Part shown: positions 34,011-43,189 of the stretch, one piece after another
Position numbering within the stretch: position 1 is the stretch's first letter
How the letters are laid out: each line of letters opens with the position of its first letter
Source of the DNA: Microglena sp. YARC
Taxonomy: Eukaryota; Chlorophyta; Chlorophyceae; Chlamydomonadales; Chlamydomonadaceae
Assembly: GCA_022414725.1 (NCBI GenBank)
Contig: CM039463.1
Span: forward strand, 35,715,781-35,779,780
Reading direction: 5' to 3'
Length of the DNA stretch: 64,000 bases
Program-made: the position numbers and the translations under genes
Notes under the pieces: generated by a model
What the model was told of the DNA's origin: nothing
Seen by the model: only the letters and a program-made list of their open reading frames with translations
Databases searched by the model: none

Positions 34011-34160
34011 GCAAGTGCAGCAGATGAGCTAGTGCGCTCTCTAGACCTCACTCAAAGCAGTTCAGGTCGAGAGATGCTTCAGCCTGAGACAACGTTCAAC
34101 CCGCACCTGCAACACTGGTACTACCAGCTGGGTGTCAAGGCCCTGAATCCAAATGCTGAT
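34011..34160 (+). CDS. KU80: KU80 exon, bridge and start of C-terminal arm
   Basis: 150 bp, 50 codons, phase 0/0; acceptor CCGTGCAG, donor GAT|GTGAGT. Encodes ASAADELVRSLDLTQSSSGR and then EMLQPETTFNPHLQHWYYQL, GVKALNPNAD. This matches the Ku80 segment in which an (A)LV..(L/M)DL helix is followed by NP.LQR.Y..L..KAL.P, the helical arm that interlocks with Ku70. It is the only copy in its array that contains both halves, and so the best candidate for the exon used. Confidence 0.92.
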
Positions 34161-34194
34161 GTGAGTGTGTGTGGGGGGGGAGGGGGGGGGGGGG

Positions 34195-34635
34195 GAAGCT
34201 GAAGGTCGAGAGATGCTTCAGCCTGAAACAACGCTCAACCCGTACCTGCAACACTGGTACTACCAGCTGGGTGTCATGGCCCTGAATCCAAATGCTGAGG
34301 TGAGTGTGTGTGGGGTGTGTGGAAGGTGTGTGTGTGTGTGTGTGTGCAGATGTGGGTGGGTGTGGGTGGGTGTGGGGTGGGTGTGCACACCTGCGACACT
34401 TCTACTTCCAGATGGGTGTCAACTGTCAAGGCCCTGAATCTGAATGATGAGGTTAGTGTTGGTTTGTGTGTGTGTGTGTGTGTGTGTGTGGTTGTGGGGG
34501 GTGGGGGGGTAAGCTGAAGATTGCGAGATGCTTCAGCCTGAGACAACGTTTAACCCGCACCTGCAGCACTGGTACTAACAGCTGGGTGTCATGGCCCTGA
34601 ATCCAAATGCTGATGTGAGTGTGTGTGGGGGGGTA

Positions 34636-34667
<32 letters not shown>

Positions 34668-35035
34668 GCTGAAGGTCGAGAGATGCTTCAGCCTGAGACA
34701 ACGTTTAACCCGCACCTGCAACACTGGTACTACCAGCTGGGTGTCAAGGCTCTGAATCCGAATGGCAAGGTTAGTGTGGGTGTGTGTGTGGGGGGGGTGG
34801 TGGATGGGTGTGTGTGTGGGGTGGGTGGGTGGGGGTAAGCTGAAGATTGAGAGATGCTCCAGCCTGAGACAACGTTCAACCCGTACCTGCAACACTGGTA
34901 CTACCAGCTGGGTGTCAAAGCTCTGAATACGAATGGCAAGGTTAGTGTGTGTGTGTGCAGATGTTTGTGTGTGTGTGGGGGGGGGGGGGGGGGGGGGGGG
35001 GGGGGAGGGGGGGGGTAAGCTGAAGATTGAGAGAT
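34195..35035 (+). pseudogene. KU80: Downstream copies of the KU80 34011 exon 3' half plus donor
   Basis: Copies near 34198-34302, 34388-34452, 34511-34618, 34668-34770, 34836-34941 and a stub at 35018 repeat GATGCTTCAGCCTGAGACAA, CACTGGTACTACCAGCTGGG and a GTGAGT or GTTAGT donor. GT/G-rich spacers with runs of up to 36 G lie between them. The copy at 34511 has an in-frame TAA (TACTAACAG). The first copy is open and differs only slightly from the exon, so alternative or tandem exon use cannot be excluded. Confidence 0.85.
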
Positions 35036-36240
35036 GCTCAAAACCCTGTGTGTGACTCCCTGTGTGACCTGTCAAAACCCTTTGTGTGACTCCCTGTGTG
35101 ACCTGTCAAAACCCTTTGTGTGACTCCCTGTGTTACCTGTCAAAACCCTTTGTGTGACTCCATGTGTGACCTATCAAAACCCTTTGTGTGACTCCCTGTG
35201 TGACCTGTCAAACCCTTTGTGTGTAACTCCCTGTGCGTCTGTGTGACCTGTCTAAACCCTATGTGTGTGACTCCCTATGTGACCTGTCAAACCCTTTGTG
35301 TGTAACTCCCTGTGCGTCTGTGTGACCTGTCTAAACCCTATGTGTGTGACTCCCTATGTGACCTGTCAAACCCTTTTGTGTTGTAACTCCCTGTGCGTCT
35401 GTGTGACCTGTCTAAACCCTATGTGTGTGACTCCCTATGTGACCTGTCAAACCCTTTGTGTGTAACTCCCTGTGCGTCTGTGTGACCTGTCTAAACCCTA
35501 TGTGTGTGACTCCCTATGTGACCTGTCAAACCCTTTGTGTGTAACTCCCTGTGCGTCTGTGTGACCTGTCTAAACCCTACGTGTGTGACTCCCTATGTGA
35601 CCTGCCAAACCCTTTGTGTGTAACTCCCTGTGCGTCTGTGTGACCTGTCTAAACCCTATGTGTGTGACTCCCTATGTGACCTGTCAAACCCTTTGTGTGT
35701 AACTCCCTGTGCGTCTGTGTGACCTGTCTAAACCCTACGTGTGTGACTCCCTATGTGACCTGTCAAACCCTTTGTGTGTAACTCCCTGTGCGTCTGTGTG
35801 ACCTGTCTAAACCCTATGTGTGTGACTCCCTATGTGACCTGTCAAACCCTTTGTGTGTAACTCCCTGTGTGTATGTGTGACCTGTCAAAACCCTATGTGT
35901 GTGACTCCCTATGTGACATGCCAAACCCTTTGTGTGTAACTCCTTGTGTGACTGTGTGACCTGTGAAACCCTATGTGTGTGACTCCCTGTGTGACCTGTC
36001 AAACCCTTTGAGTGTAACTCCTTGCGTGACTGTGTGACCTGTGAAACTCTATGTGTGTGACTCCCTGTGTGACCTGTCAAACCCTTTGTGTGTAACTCCC
36101 TGTGTGACTGTGTGACCTGTCAAACCCTATGTGTGTGACTCCCTGTGTGACCTGTCAAAACCCTTTGTGTGATTATCTGTGTGACCTGTCAAACCCTTTG
36201 TGTGTAACTCCCTGTGTGTCTGTGTGACCTGCCAAAGCTG
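35036..36240. repeat. 34-bp and 79-bp minisatellite, GTGACTCCCTGTG type
   Basis: Starts with 34-bp units (CAAAACCCTTTGTGTGACTC and CCTGTGTGACCTGT), passes to 79-bp dimers with CTCCCTGTGCGTCTGTGTGA, and resumes as 34-bp units at 37570-37955, up to the next KU80 exon. Confidence 0.93.
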
Positions 36241-37565
36241 TATGTGTAGGGCAAGGCCGGGTGTGGGGGTATAGTGGTTTCGTACTATTAGCGCTACTAG
36301 TGCTTGCTAGCGCTAAAATAAATCCTGGAAATTTAGCGCTAGGTGAAGGTGAAGAGAAGAGAAATAGGACGTCGTCTTGGCTAGTCAGCGTGGCTGGAAA
36401 CGCAACGCGACGGTAACACAGAATGAGGGTACAAGCACCAGGTCCCCCAGGCTCAGCCAGGCTGGCAGGAACAGTGCGCCAACAGTGCGCCGACGGTGCG
36501 CCGACAGTGACACGTGGCAGTACAGGTGATCTTCTGTCCTCTGCGAGTGTCGTAGTATAAACCCCTGAATTAATCGTTCATTAATTTACGCATTGTGTAG
36601 CTCAGTAATTATCATTCGCGAATGGCAACCGCAACCGTTTACAGTCCGCCCAAGTCTTCGTTCGTGAAAATCGGCAAACAGACGCAGACGTTCATGAGTG
36701 CGCAGCTGACGCCTATCCCTACGCAAGCGTGTGAAGTTGAACGGCGACGAGAAGATCCTCTTACGAGCAAAGGACCTTCCTGAGCGGGACTTTGTTTTTG
36801 CAGTAGACCCTGTTGCTCTCGAAGACGAAGAGGACTCCGAGGACACAGAGGTATTTGAGGAGGAGGAGGAGGAGGAGGAAGAGGAGGAGGAGGAGGAGCG
36901 GCAGTCAATGCCACCACAAGCAGTGTGTGTGTGTGGGGGGGGGGGGGGGGGGGGGGGCACGCGTAGGAATGGATTGTAGCTTCTAGACAGCTCCTTTCCC
37001 CACAATTGGCCAAACCTTAAGCGGAATATAGATCCAGTTTTGGGAGGAAACTAGTGAGGAATAAAATAAAAAGGAATAAGATTTCCTCTTTTTGATTTGA
37101 AAAAACAATCCCTGGTAGTAGTGTGTCTAAAGGCTGACATGAACACATGAATACATGATGGAGCTGGTAGGAAGCTACCCTACGTAGCAACAAAAATAAA
37201 CAATGGTCTAGAGTTTGGACAGAGCCATCCAGGATTTTGCCATTTTCAGTTATGTTATTATGTACTTGCATAATTATTTTCCTCCAATGTAAAGCTGTGA
37301 TATGATAAAACAGCTGTCTCCGTTTGCTTCCGCAGTAATGAGGTACTTCATCATGAACTCATGGTGTGCAGATTATACACAATTGCCCAAAAAGGTTAGC
37401 ATGATGCATGGCAACACTCTCCTTGACACATGGCACTTTTCTGGATTCTGTTGGCTAAGTTTGGCTAGGTTTGGCTAAATTAGTTGTGCCCTATTAGGGC
37501 TAACTTAGCTAATAGCCCTATTAGGGCTAATTCTGTCTACCGGTAGCCCTGTAGGCCGAAGCCTA
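36241..37565. other. 1.3-kb insertion splitting the 34-bp minisatellite
   Basis: Non-repetitive block inside the array. Contains TAGCGCTA palindromes (36290-36345), a TATAAAC box (36556) and an ATG at 36622. A shared repeat at 37030-37110 (AATAAAATAAAAAGGAATAA, TTTCCTCTTTTTGATTTGAA) recurs in the MITE at 38776. I see no TIRs or TSD at its borders. Confidence 0.55.
36622..36783 (+). CDS. Possible gene start inside the insertion, unidentified
   Basis: ATG 60 bp downstream of a TATAAAC box opens a 53-codon frame (MATATVYSPPKSSFVKIGKQ...) ending TGA at 36781. The +1 frame becomes gene-like from about 36720 (KILLRAKDLPERDFVFAVDP) and runs into about 16 Glu codons before a (GT)n/G-run, so a frameshift or unseen splice may join the two. 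No family recognised. It could be the 5' end of a decayed transposon ORF. Confidence 0.35.
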   Translation: MATATVYSPPKSSFVKIGKQTQTFMSAQLTPIPTQACEVERRREDPLTSKGPS

Positions 37566-37957
37566 CCTATATGTGTGACTCCCTGTGTGACCTGTCAAAA
37601 CCCTATGAGTGTGACTCCCTGTGTGACCTGTCAAAACCTTATGTGTGACTCCCTGTGTGACCTGTCAAAACCCTGTGTGTGACTCCTTGTGTGACCTGTC
37701 AAAACCCTATGAGTGTGACTCCCTGTTTGGCCTGTCAAAACCCTGTGTGTGACTCCCTGTGTGACCTGTCAAAACCCTGTGTGTGACTCCCTGTGTGACC
37801 TGTCAAAACCCTATGAGTGTGACTCCTTGTTTGACCTGTCAAAACCCTATGTGTGACTCCCTGCGTGACCTGTCAAAACCCTGTGTGTGACTCCCTGTGT
37901 GACCTCTCAAAACCCTGTGTGTGACTCCCTGTGTGACCTGTCAAAACCCGTGTACAG

Positions 37958-38172
37958 CTGGCAAGGGACACCAGGCTGGATAGGATGTACATGGACCCCC
38001 CCCTGAAGGACATGCCAGCTGGCGCTGCGTCAGCGCTTCGTGCGCTTCCCGGCTTGTTTCAAGTCAAAGAGATTATGAGGAGGGAGTGGAGGGCAGAACG
38101 GGGGGCCTTGGACAATGGCGGTGGGGCTGAGGGAGGCGATGACGCCGAGGCACGGAAGAAGGCAAGGACCAA
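37958..38172 (+). CDS. KU80: KU80 exon, C-terminal arm and linker
   Basis: Acceptor CCGTGTACAG, donor CAA|GTGAGT; reading on instead of splicing gives a TGA at once. Encodes LARDTRLDRMYMDPPLKDMP, then ALRALPGLFQVKEI, matching the end of the Ku80 arm (LD..L.R...P......AL..F...F.VK). A Glu/Lys/Gly-rich linker follows (GGGAEGGDDAEARKKARTK), a likely nuclear-localisation-type basic stretch. Entry phase 0 fits the previous exon, and two bases exit. AATAAA motifs at 38193 and later allow a premature 3' end here. Confidence 0.9.
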
Positions 38173-38775
38173 GTGAGTGCTCACGGCTGTTCCAATAAAA
38201 TACACAAATAAATAAATATAATAAAGTAAATGAATAGTAAGCCTTATTACAAGGCGTGAGGTTTAGAAGGCCAGCCACCAATATGGGTGTTTTATTTCAC
38301 TTGATTTTGCCTTCTGTTTTTGATTTGACTTGTTTTTTAATTGGGGGCACGGTAGAAGGCAAGGACCAAGTGAGTGGTCACCGCTGCTTTAATAATAAAA
38401 ATAAAAATAGACTAATGGTACATGTAATACAATAAATAACTAGTACCTCTTATTATGAGGCGCCAGGTTTAGGGGGGCAGCCCGTTTGCCTTCTATTTTG
38501 GGTTTGGATTTTAATTTGAATATGGGGCGAGGACGAAGGCAAGGAGCAAGTGAGTGGCCACTGCTGTTTTAATTAAAATAAATGAAATAAAGTGCCCTCT
38601 ATTTTGGATTTGAATTTGGGATTTGAATTTGGATATGGGTTTAAATTGGGGGCAAGGAAGAAGGAGCGAATCAGTGCTCACAGATGCTAATTTTATTTTT
38701 CGTATTTTGCCTTCAATTTAGGATTTGAATTTTAGATTTGGGATTAAATTGGGGTCAAGGAAGAAGGAGCGCATG
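38173..38775 (+). repeat. KU80: Degenerate copies of the KU80 38172 donor region
   Basis: GAAGGCAAGGACCAAGTGAG recurs at 38354 and, as GAAGGCAAGGAGCAAGTGAG, at 38535; shorter AAGAAGGAGCG forms are at 38659 and 38762. AATAAA-rich DNA and TTTGGATTTGAATTTGG repeats separate them. Confidence 0.75.
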
Positions 38776-39005
38776 CAGGTATATATTTTTCCGGAGTACA
38801 TTCCGATCGGAATACGAGACCCCGTTTTGGTCGAAATTGCCAGGATAAGAAACCTAAAAATAAATAAAGTTTTTTTTTACTGAAATTGACTAAAAATGAC
38901 CCAAATCGACCAAAATCGGAATAAGGATCCTGTTTTGGAAAATGGGGAGGATTAAAATAAAAAGGAATAAGATTTCCTCTTTTTGATTTGAAAAATAAAT
39001 CCCTG
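38776..39005. mobile_element. hAT-like MITE, CAGGTATA-ended
   Basis: 230 bp with ends CAGGTATATATTTTTC and GAAAAATAAATCCCTG as TIRs, flanked by the exact 8-bp repeat AGCGCATG (38768-38775, 39006-39013). It inserted into one of the donor-region copies. A partial relative is at 37030-37115. Confidence 0.86.
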
Positions 39006-39041
39006 AGCGCATGAGTGCTCACAGATGCTTTATTTTATTTT

Positions 39042-39245
39042 TGGCGGAACCCCCTCTTCAAGGGGGCGGGAGCCCCCAGGGTTACCCATTTGTCCGTCTG
39101 TCCGACCGAAAAATTTCTTGAAGCCTGACACGTCAGCCAACGGTCGCGTAACTAACTCGCTTCGGGCAGCTCCATCGTTGCCACCTTTCGTTCCGGTGCC
39201 ATCACACTCCGCCAATTTTCCGCGTCGCTTGCGACGCTGCATAGG
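39042..39245 (+). repeat. Dispersed repeat family A, copy 3
   Basis: GGCGGAACCCCCTCTTCAAG at the start, CGTCAGCCAACGGTCGCGTA inside, TTGCGACGCTGCATAGGACT at the end. Confidence 0.82.
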
Positions 39246-39269
39246 ACTGGTTGTATTTTGCCTCTAGAT

Positions 39270-39479
39270 GAGCCCCTTTCAGTGATATACATTGGTCTAG
39301 TGGTAGACCAAATCACTCTGAGGATGAAGAGTCAGGGGGTCGATCCCCCCTTCGGTCGCTCTTAGCGTTGCAGGTCCTTGTCAACCGCGATGGTAGCTTG
39401 TCCAGTTGAGGTAGGGGACCGCTCCCCACCCGCGTACGATGGGGTCCCTTAACACCACGCCCCACCAGGCTTTATTTCA
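39270..39479 (+). mobile_element. tRNA-derived SINE (type 1), copy 2, with 18-bp TSD
   Basis: tRNA head (TTGGTCTAGTGGTAGACC, GGGGGTCGATCCCCCC), then the family tail to CCACCAGGCTTTATTTCA. Flanked by the exact 18-bp direct repeat TGTATTTTGCCTCTAGAT (39252-39269, 39480-39497), the mark of target-primed insertion. The duplicated target contains the 3' splice site of the following exon. Confidence 0.92.
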
Positions 39480-39495
39480 TGTATTTTGCCTCTAG

Positions 39496-39557
39496 ATACG
39501 AATGGGAGTATGAAGCGATGTACTCGAAAAACCGAGGAAACGTTTCACTAGACAGAT
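39496..39557 (+). CDS. KU80: Probable small KU80 linker exon
   Basis: Acceptor TTTTGCCTCTAG is followed by ATACGAATGGGAG, which joins in phase with the AA left by the 37958 exon and continues YEWEYEAMYSKNRGNVSLD. This fits the poorly conserved Ku80 linker, but I have no family match for it. The donor is uncertain; GAAACGTTTCACTAGACAGA is duplicated at 39543 and, slightly changed, at 39726, suggesting the junction is near there. The frame also stays open to 40417 through low-complexity DNA. Confidence 0.45.
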
Positions 39558-39579
39558 GGGGTACATTTCATGCACACAC

Positions 39580-40153
39580 ACACACTCCCCACCCCACACC
39601 CCACACACCTACACACACACCGACACCTACCCCCCCCCCCCCCCACACACACACACACACACACACACCTACACACACACACACACACACCTACACACAC
39701 ACACACACGCACACACACACTGAGGAAACTTTTCACTACACAGATGGGGTACATTTGTTTTCTTTTCTCCTTTTTCTTTTTTTACTCATAATGTTCCCCT
39801 TGGCTCTGTTGATCCGTGGGCACTTTTCGAGTCCATTAGGGCACCAGCGAAATTTATTTATCATCATATTTTGTGTACTTGACTTTGACACAAATCTAAG
39901 TAGGGCATCCGTCTCACAACCACCACAACCACCACCACCACAGCCCCCCCCCTCCCCCCCCCCCCCACTACACCCTACCACCGCAAGCGCTACCACAAGC
40001 ACTGCCACCACCACCTCCACCACCACCACCACCACTACCGCTACTACCACCACCACCACCACCACCACCACCACCACCATACCCCCCACTACCACTAACA
40101 AAAACAAAAACAACACAGCCCCCACCCCCACAACCACCACCTCTTCTCCCCCA

Positions 40154-40201
<48 letters not shown>

Positions 40202-40310
40202 GCAAGCGCTACCAATACCACCACCACCACCGCCACCACCACAGCCCCCACTACCACCAACAACAACAACAAAAAACACCCTCACAACCACCACCTCTTC
40301 TCCCCCGCAA
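39580..40310. repeat. (CA)n, poly-C and (ACC)n microsatellites
   Basis: Three (CA)n blocks, C-runs and long (CCACCA)n. Thr/His/Pro-rich or Val/Gly-rich frames here are low complexity. Intronic to KU80. Confidence 0.92.
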
Positions 40311-40320
40311 AAACTTCCAG

Positions 40321-40413
40321 TTTCGACCTGCTAGATGGCGATGAAGATGTTGGACCCTCCTGTTCTGACATCACTGACGATGTGCCGCTGGAGGATTTTG
40401 CAAACATGCTGAG
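40321..40413 (+). CDS. KU80: KU80 exon, start of C-terminal domain
   Basis: 93 bp; acceptor AAACTTCCAG, donor AG|GTAAGG. Encodes FDLLDGDEDVGPSCSDITDD and VPLEDFANMLR. The plant Ku80 C-terminal domain begins similarly (VG...PVEDFEAMLARRD). Exit phase two bases (AG, completed as Arg). Confidence 0.9.
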
Positions 40414-41030
40414 GTAAGGACCCAAATTAAAAAGAACAGATTTGTTTATAGTCCAGGAGTAGCCAAGACACACATAAGATGGGAGGAGGAGAATGTGTTG
40501 GATTAGAATAGGGTGGGGTGATGTGCCGCTGTAGGATTTTGCAAACATGCTGAGGTAAGGACCCAAATACCAAAAACACATTGTTTTAGGCAGGAGGGTG
40601 GGGGGGTGGGGGGGCAGGGGTGGGGTGATGTGCCGCTGGAGGATTTTGAAAAGATGCTCAGGTAAGGACCCAAATGACGTAATGGCATAAACACAGTTTT
40701 TTAGGGTAGGGGTGGGAGGGTGGGGGGGTTGGGGGCAGGGGTGGGAGGGTGGGGGGCAGGGGTGGGACGATGTGCAGCTGGAGGATTTTGCAAACATGCT
40801 GGGGTAAGGACCCAAACATCATAAACACAGATTTTGTTTATAGTCCAGGGGTAGCCAAAACACACATAAAATGGAGGATTTTGCAAAACACGCTAAGGTA
40901 AGATCCCAAATGACAACAACACTGTTTTTAGGTAGGAGGATGGGGGGCGGGGGGCAGGGGTGGGGTGATGCGACGCTGGAGGGTTTTGCCAACACGCTGA
41001 GGTAAAGACCCAAAGGCCCAAAACGATTTT
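40414..41030 (+). repeat. KU80: Five downstream copies of the KU80 40321 exon end plus donor
   Basis: GATGTGCCGCTGGAGGATTT plus TGCAAACATGCTGAGGTAAG recurs at about 40519, 40627 and 40769, and in shorter or mutated form at 40873 and 40967, separated by GGGTGGGGGG and ACCCAAATNNC spacers. All retain a GTAAG or GTAAA donor. Confidence 0.9.
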
Positions 41031-41248
41031 CTTCAGGTAGAAGGGTGTGTGGGGGTGTGGGGTAGGGGTGTGGGGGTGGGGGTGTGGGGTAGGGGTGGGG
41101 GGGGGCAGGGGTGGGGGGGGTAGGGGTGGGGGGGTGGAGGGGGGGGGGGGGGTAGAGGGGGGGTGGGTGGGGGGGGGGAGGGGTAGTATGTATGTTGTTC
41201 CAGAGGACAGACAAGAGAGATACACACACTCCAATACCCCCCTGCAGG

Positions 41249-41275
41249 GCCGGCAATGTGGACGACGCCATAACA
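41249..41275 (+). pseudogene. KU80: Stub copy of the next KU80 exon start
   Basis: CCCCCCTGCAG, then GGCCGGCAATGTGGACGACG, which reads AGNVDDAIT in the expected frame. It breaks into (CA)n before the intact-length copy at 41332. Confidence 0.8.
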
Positions 41276-41331
41276 AACACACACACACACACATCCCCCC
41301 CCCCCCACACACACTCCAATACCCCCCTGCA

Positions 41332-41411
41332 GGGCCGGCAATGTGGGACGACGCCATAACAGCAATGGAATTAAAGATCAAGTCCTTCGTGGACAACAGT
41401 GTGATGAGCAG
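41332..41411 (+). CDS. KU80: KU80 exon, C-terminal helical domain; apparent +1 shift
   Basis: Acceptor CCCCTGCAG, donor CAG|GTTAGT, 80 bp. From ATGTGGGACGACGCC on, the frame that fits the downstream exon encodes DDAITAMELKIKSFVDNSVM, matching plant Ku80 (VDKAISDMKKVI..LVENS). The entry frame is off by one because this copy has GTGGGAC where the stub at 41249 has GTGGAC. The extra G would truncate the protein unless it is a sequencing error. Confidence 0.82.
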
Positions 41412-41910
41412 GTTAGTGTGATGAGCAGCTGAGTGTGATATTTCTACAGTGTGATGAGCAGCTGAGTGTGATATTTCAACAGTGTGATGAGCAGCTGAGT
41501 GTGATATTTCAACAGTGTGATGAGCAGGTTAGTGTGATGAGCAGCTGAGTGTGATATTTCCACAGTGTGATGAGCAGGTCAGTGTGATGAGCAGCTGAGT
41601 GTGATATTTCTACAGTGTGATGAGCAGCTGAGTGTGATATTTCAACAGTGTGATGAGCAGCTGAGTGTGATATTTCAACAGTGTGATGAGCAGCTGAGTG
41701 TAATATTTCAACAGTGTGATGAGCAGGTTAGTGTGATGAGCAGCTGAGTGTGATGTTCCAACAGTGTGATGAGCAGCTGAGTGTGATATTTCAACAGTGT
41801 GATGAGCAGCTGAGTGTGATATTTCAACAGTGTGATGAGCAGCTGAGTGTGATGTTCCAACAGTGTGATGAGCAGGTTAGTGTGATGAGCAGCTGAGTGT
41901 GATATTGGGG
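41412..41910 (+). repeat. KU80: 33-bp array of KU80 donor copies
   Basis: About 14 units of AACAGTGTGATGAGCAG followed by CTGAGTGTGATATTTC. Each unit starts as the end of the preceding exon. Most carry CTGAGT in place of the donor; four retain CAGGTTAGTG, a full 5' splice site. Confidence 0.92.
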
Positions 41911-41959
41911 TGAAAACATTATATTCTAATCACGAGGTATGAGAGTTGTATTCTCCCCC

Positions 41960-41969
41960 TATCCCCCCC

Positions 41970-42014
<45 letters not shown>

Positions 42015-43085
42015 TTTCTTCTTGCTTTGCCCCACCATGCACGCACGAGGGCCGACCATTAGGGGGGCCGGGCACCCTGCTATTTTTAATTTTTATCTTG
42101 TATATTCAGGGGGGGGGGGGGGGGGGAAATTCGAACCAAAAAATATGCCATCCCTCAACTTTGTAGATTTCATAGAGAGGATGAAGAATCAGGTTCTATT
42201 TCTTGATTTGGCCCAGTAGAAAAAAAGTGTTGGTCCTCCAAAGTTTGGGCCCGCGGGGGGGGGGGGAGGGGGGTTGAGGAGAAAATCTGACATTTTCAAA
42301 AAATTAGGTACTTTTCAGGCACTTTTTTCTAGCCCTCTTAATGACATGGGAGTGGAACTAAGGTGTTCCTCTACTAAATACCAGTCCATATATGCTATTG
42401 GGGGAGAGATCCACCACACATTATACCCAGGGCAGAGGGGGGGAGGAGGTGGGTGGGGGTGGGGGTGGGGGTCCACCACATGCAGTCTGTGCACCCAGGA
42501 AAAGTGCGGCTTGAGGCATCCCTAGTAGACGCGCCGGCATTGTTCTGGCATTGTTCTGGAGAATGGTGGTCAATGACGTCACCAACTAAGACCATATGTT
42601 GTAAAGGACGACATTGTGCCCTTCAGCCATACATACATTAGTGATTATAGAAGACATGATTGTTTAATGCCCGATTGAAGCTTGGTTTGAGGACCTGGTT
42701 ATCGTATACCTGATTATTGGGTATTGAAGGTGGGCACAAAAGTGGCCCTGACCCCCAAGCCCAACCAAACAATGTAACATTGATGATGATGATTTTCTAT
42801 GCTTCAAACATCCCCAATGGACTCGAGACCAACCTCAATGGATAGGCCTTTAAAAACCCTTTAATATGAGCATAATTAGACACCATAACACTAAGTGATG
42901 GCTGAAATACTAGCTGCACAGTGGGTTCCGGAGCCTGGGGGGGGGGAGGGGGGGGTCTGCTGAAGGGTGCCTCAGCACTTTTTGGGATGGTGTATTACAC
43001 TTTTTTTGCCTCCCCTTGTGTATATTTTGCATTTTACCAGAAATAACAAATTGTTTTTGAAATGTCTGCCATTCCACCATGCTGA
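41960..43085. other. KU80 intron sequence without recognised gene
   Basis: C-run and (CA)n (41966-42010), G-runs (42109-42126, 42256-42278, 42940-42955) and a block ending ACATTGATGATGATGATTTT (42655-42800) that looks like a retroelement 3' tail. Short open frames have no family resemblance. Confidence 0.5.
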
Positions 43086-43189
43086 TCGTATCCCAGGGCC
43101 CTGTCTTGTTTTGTCACTTTGAGAAGAGCACGATAAATATTAAAATTCAAAATAAAATAAAATAAAAATGGAAATAAATAATAATACAA

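Noticed and set aside
36639..37013. Minus-strand Ser/Pro-rich ORFs over the Glu-coding tract
   Set aside because: Antisense shadow of (GAG)n and G-run low complexity.
38173..38176. TGA as the true KU80 stop
   Set aside because: CAAGTGAGT is a strong donor and conserved Ku80 C-terminal exons follow in phase; a short isoform remains possible.
39479..40417. Single 312-codon exon
   Set aside because: Most is (CA)n/(ACC)n; clear acceptor before the conserved Ku80 part at 40321 argues for an intron between.
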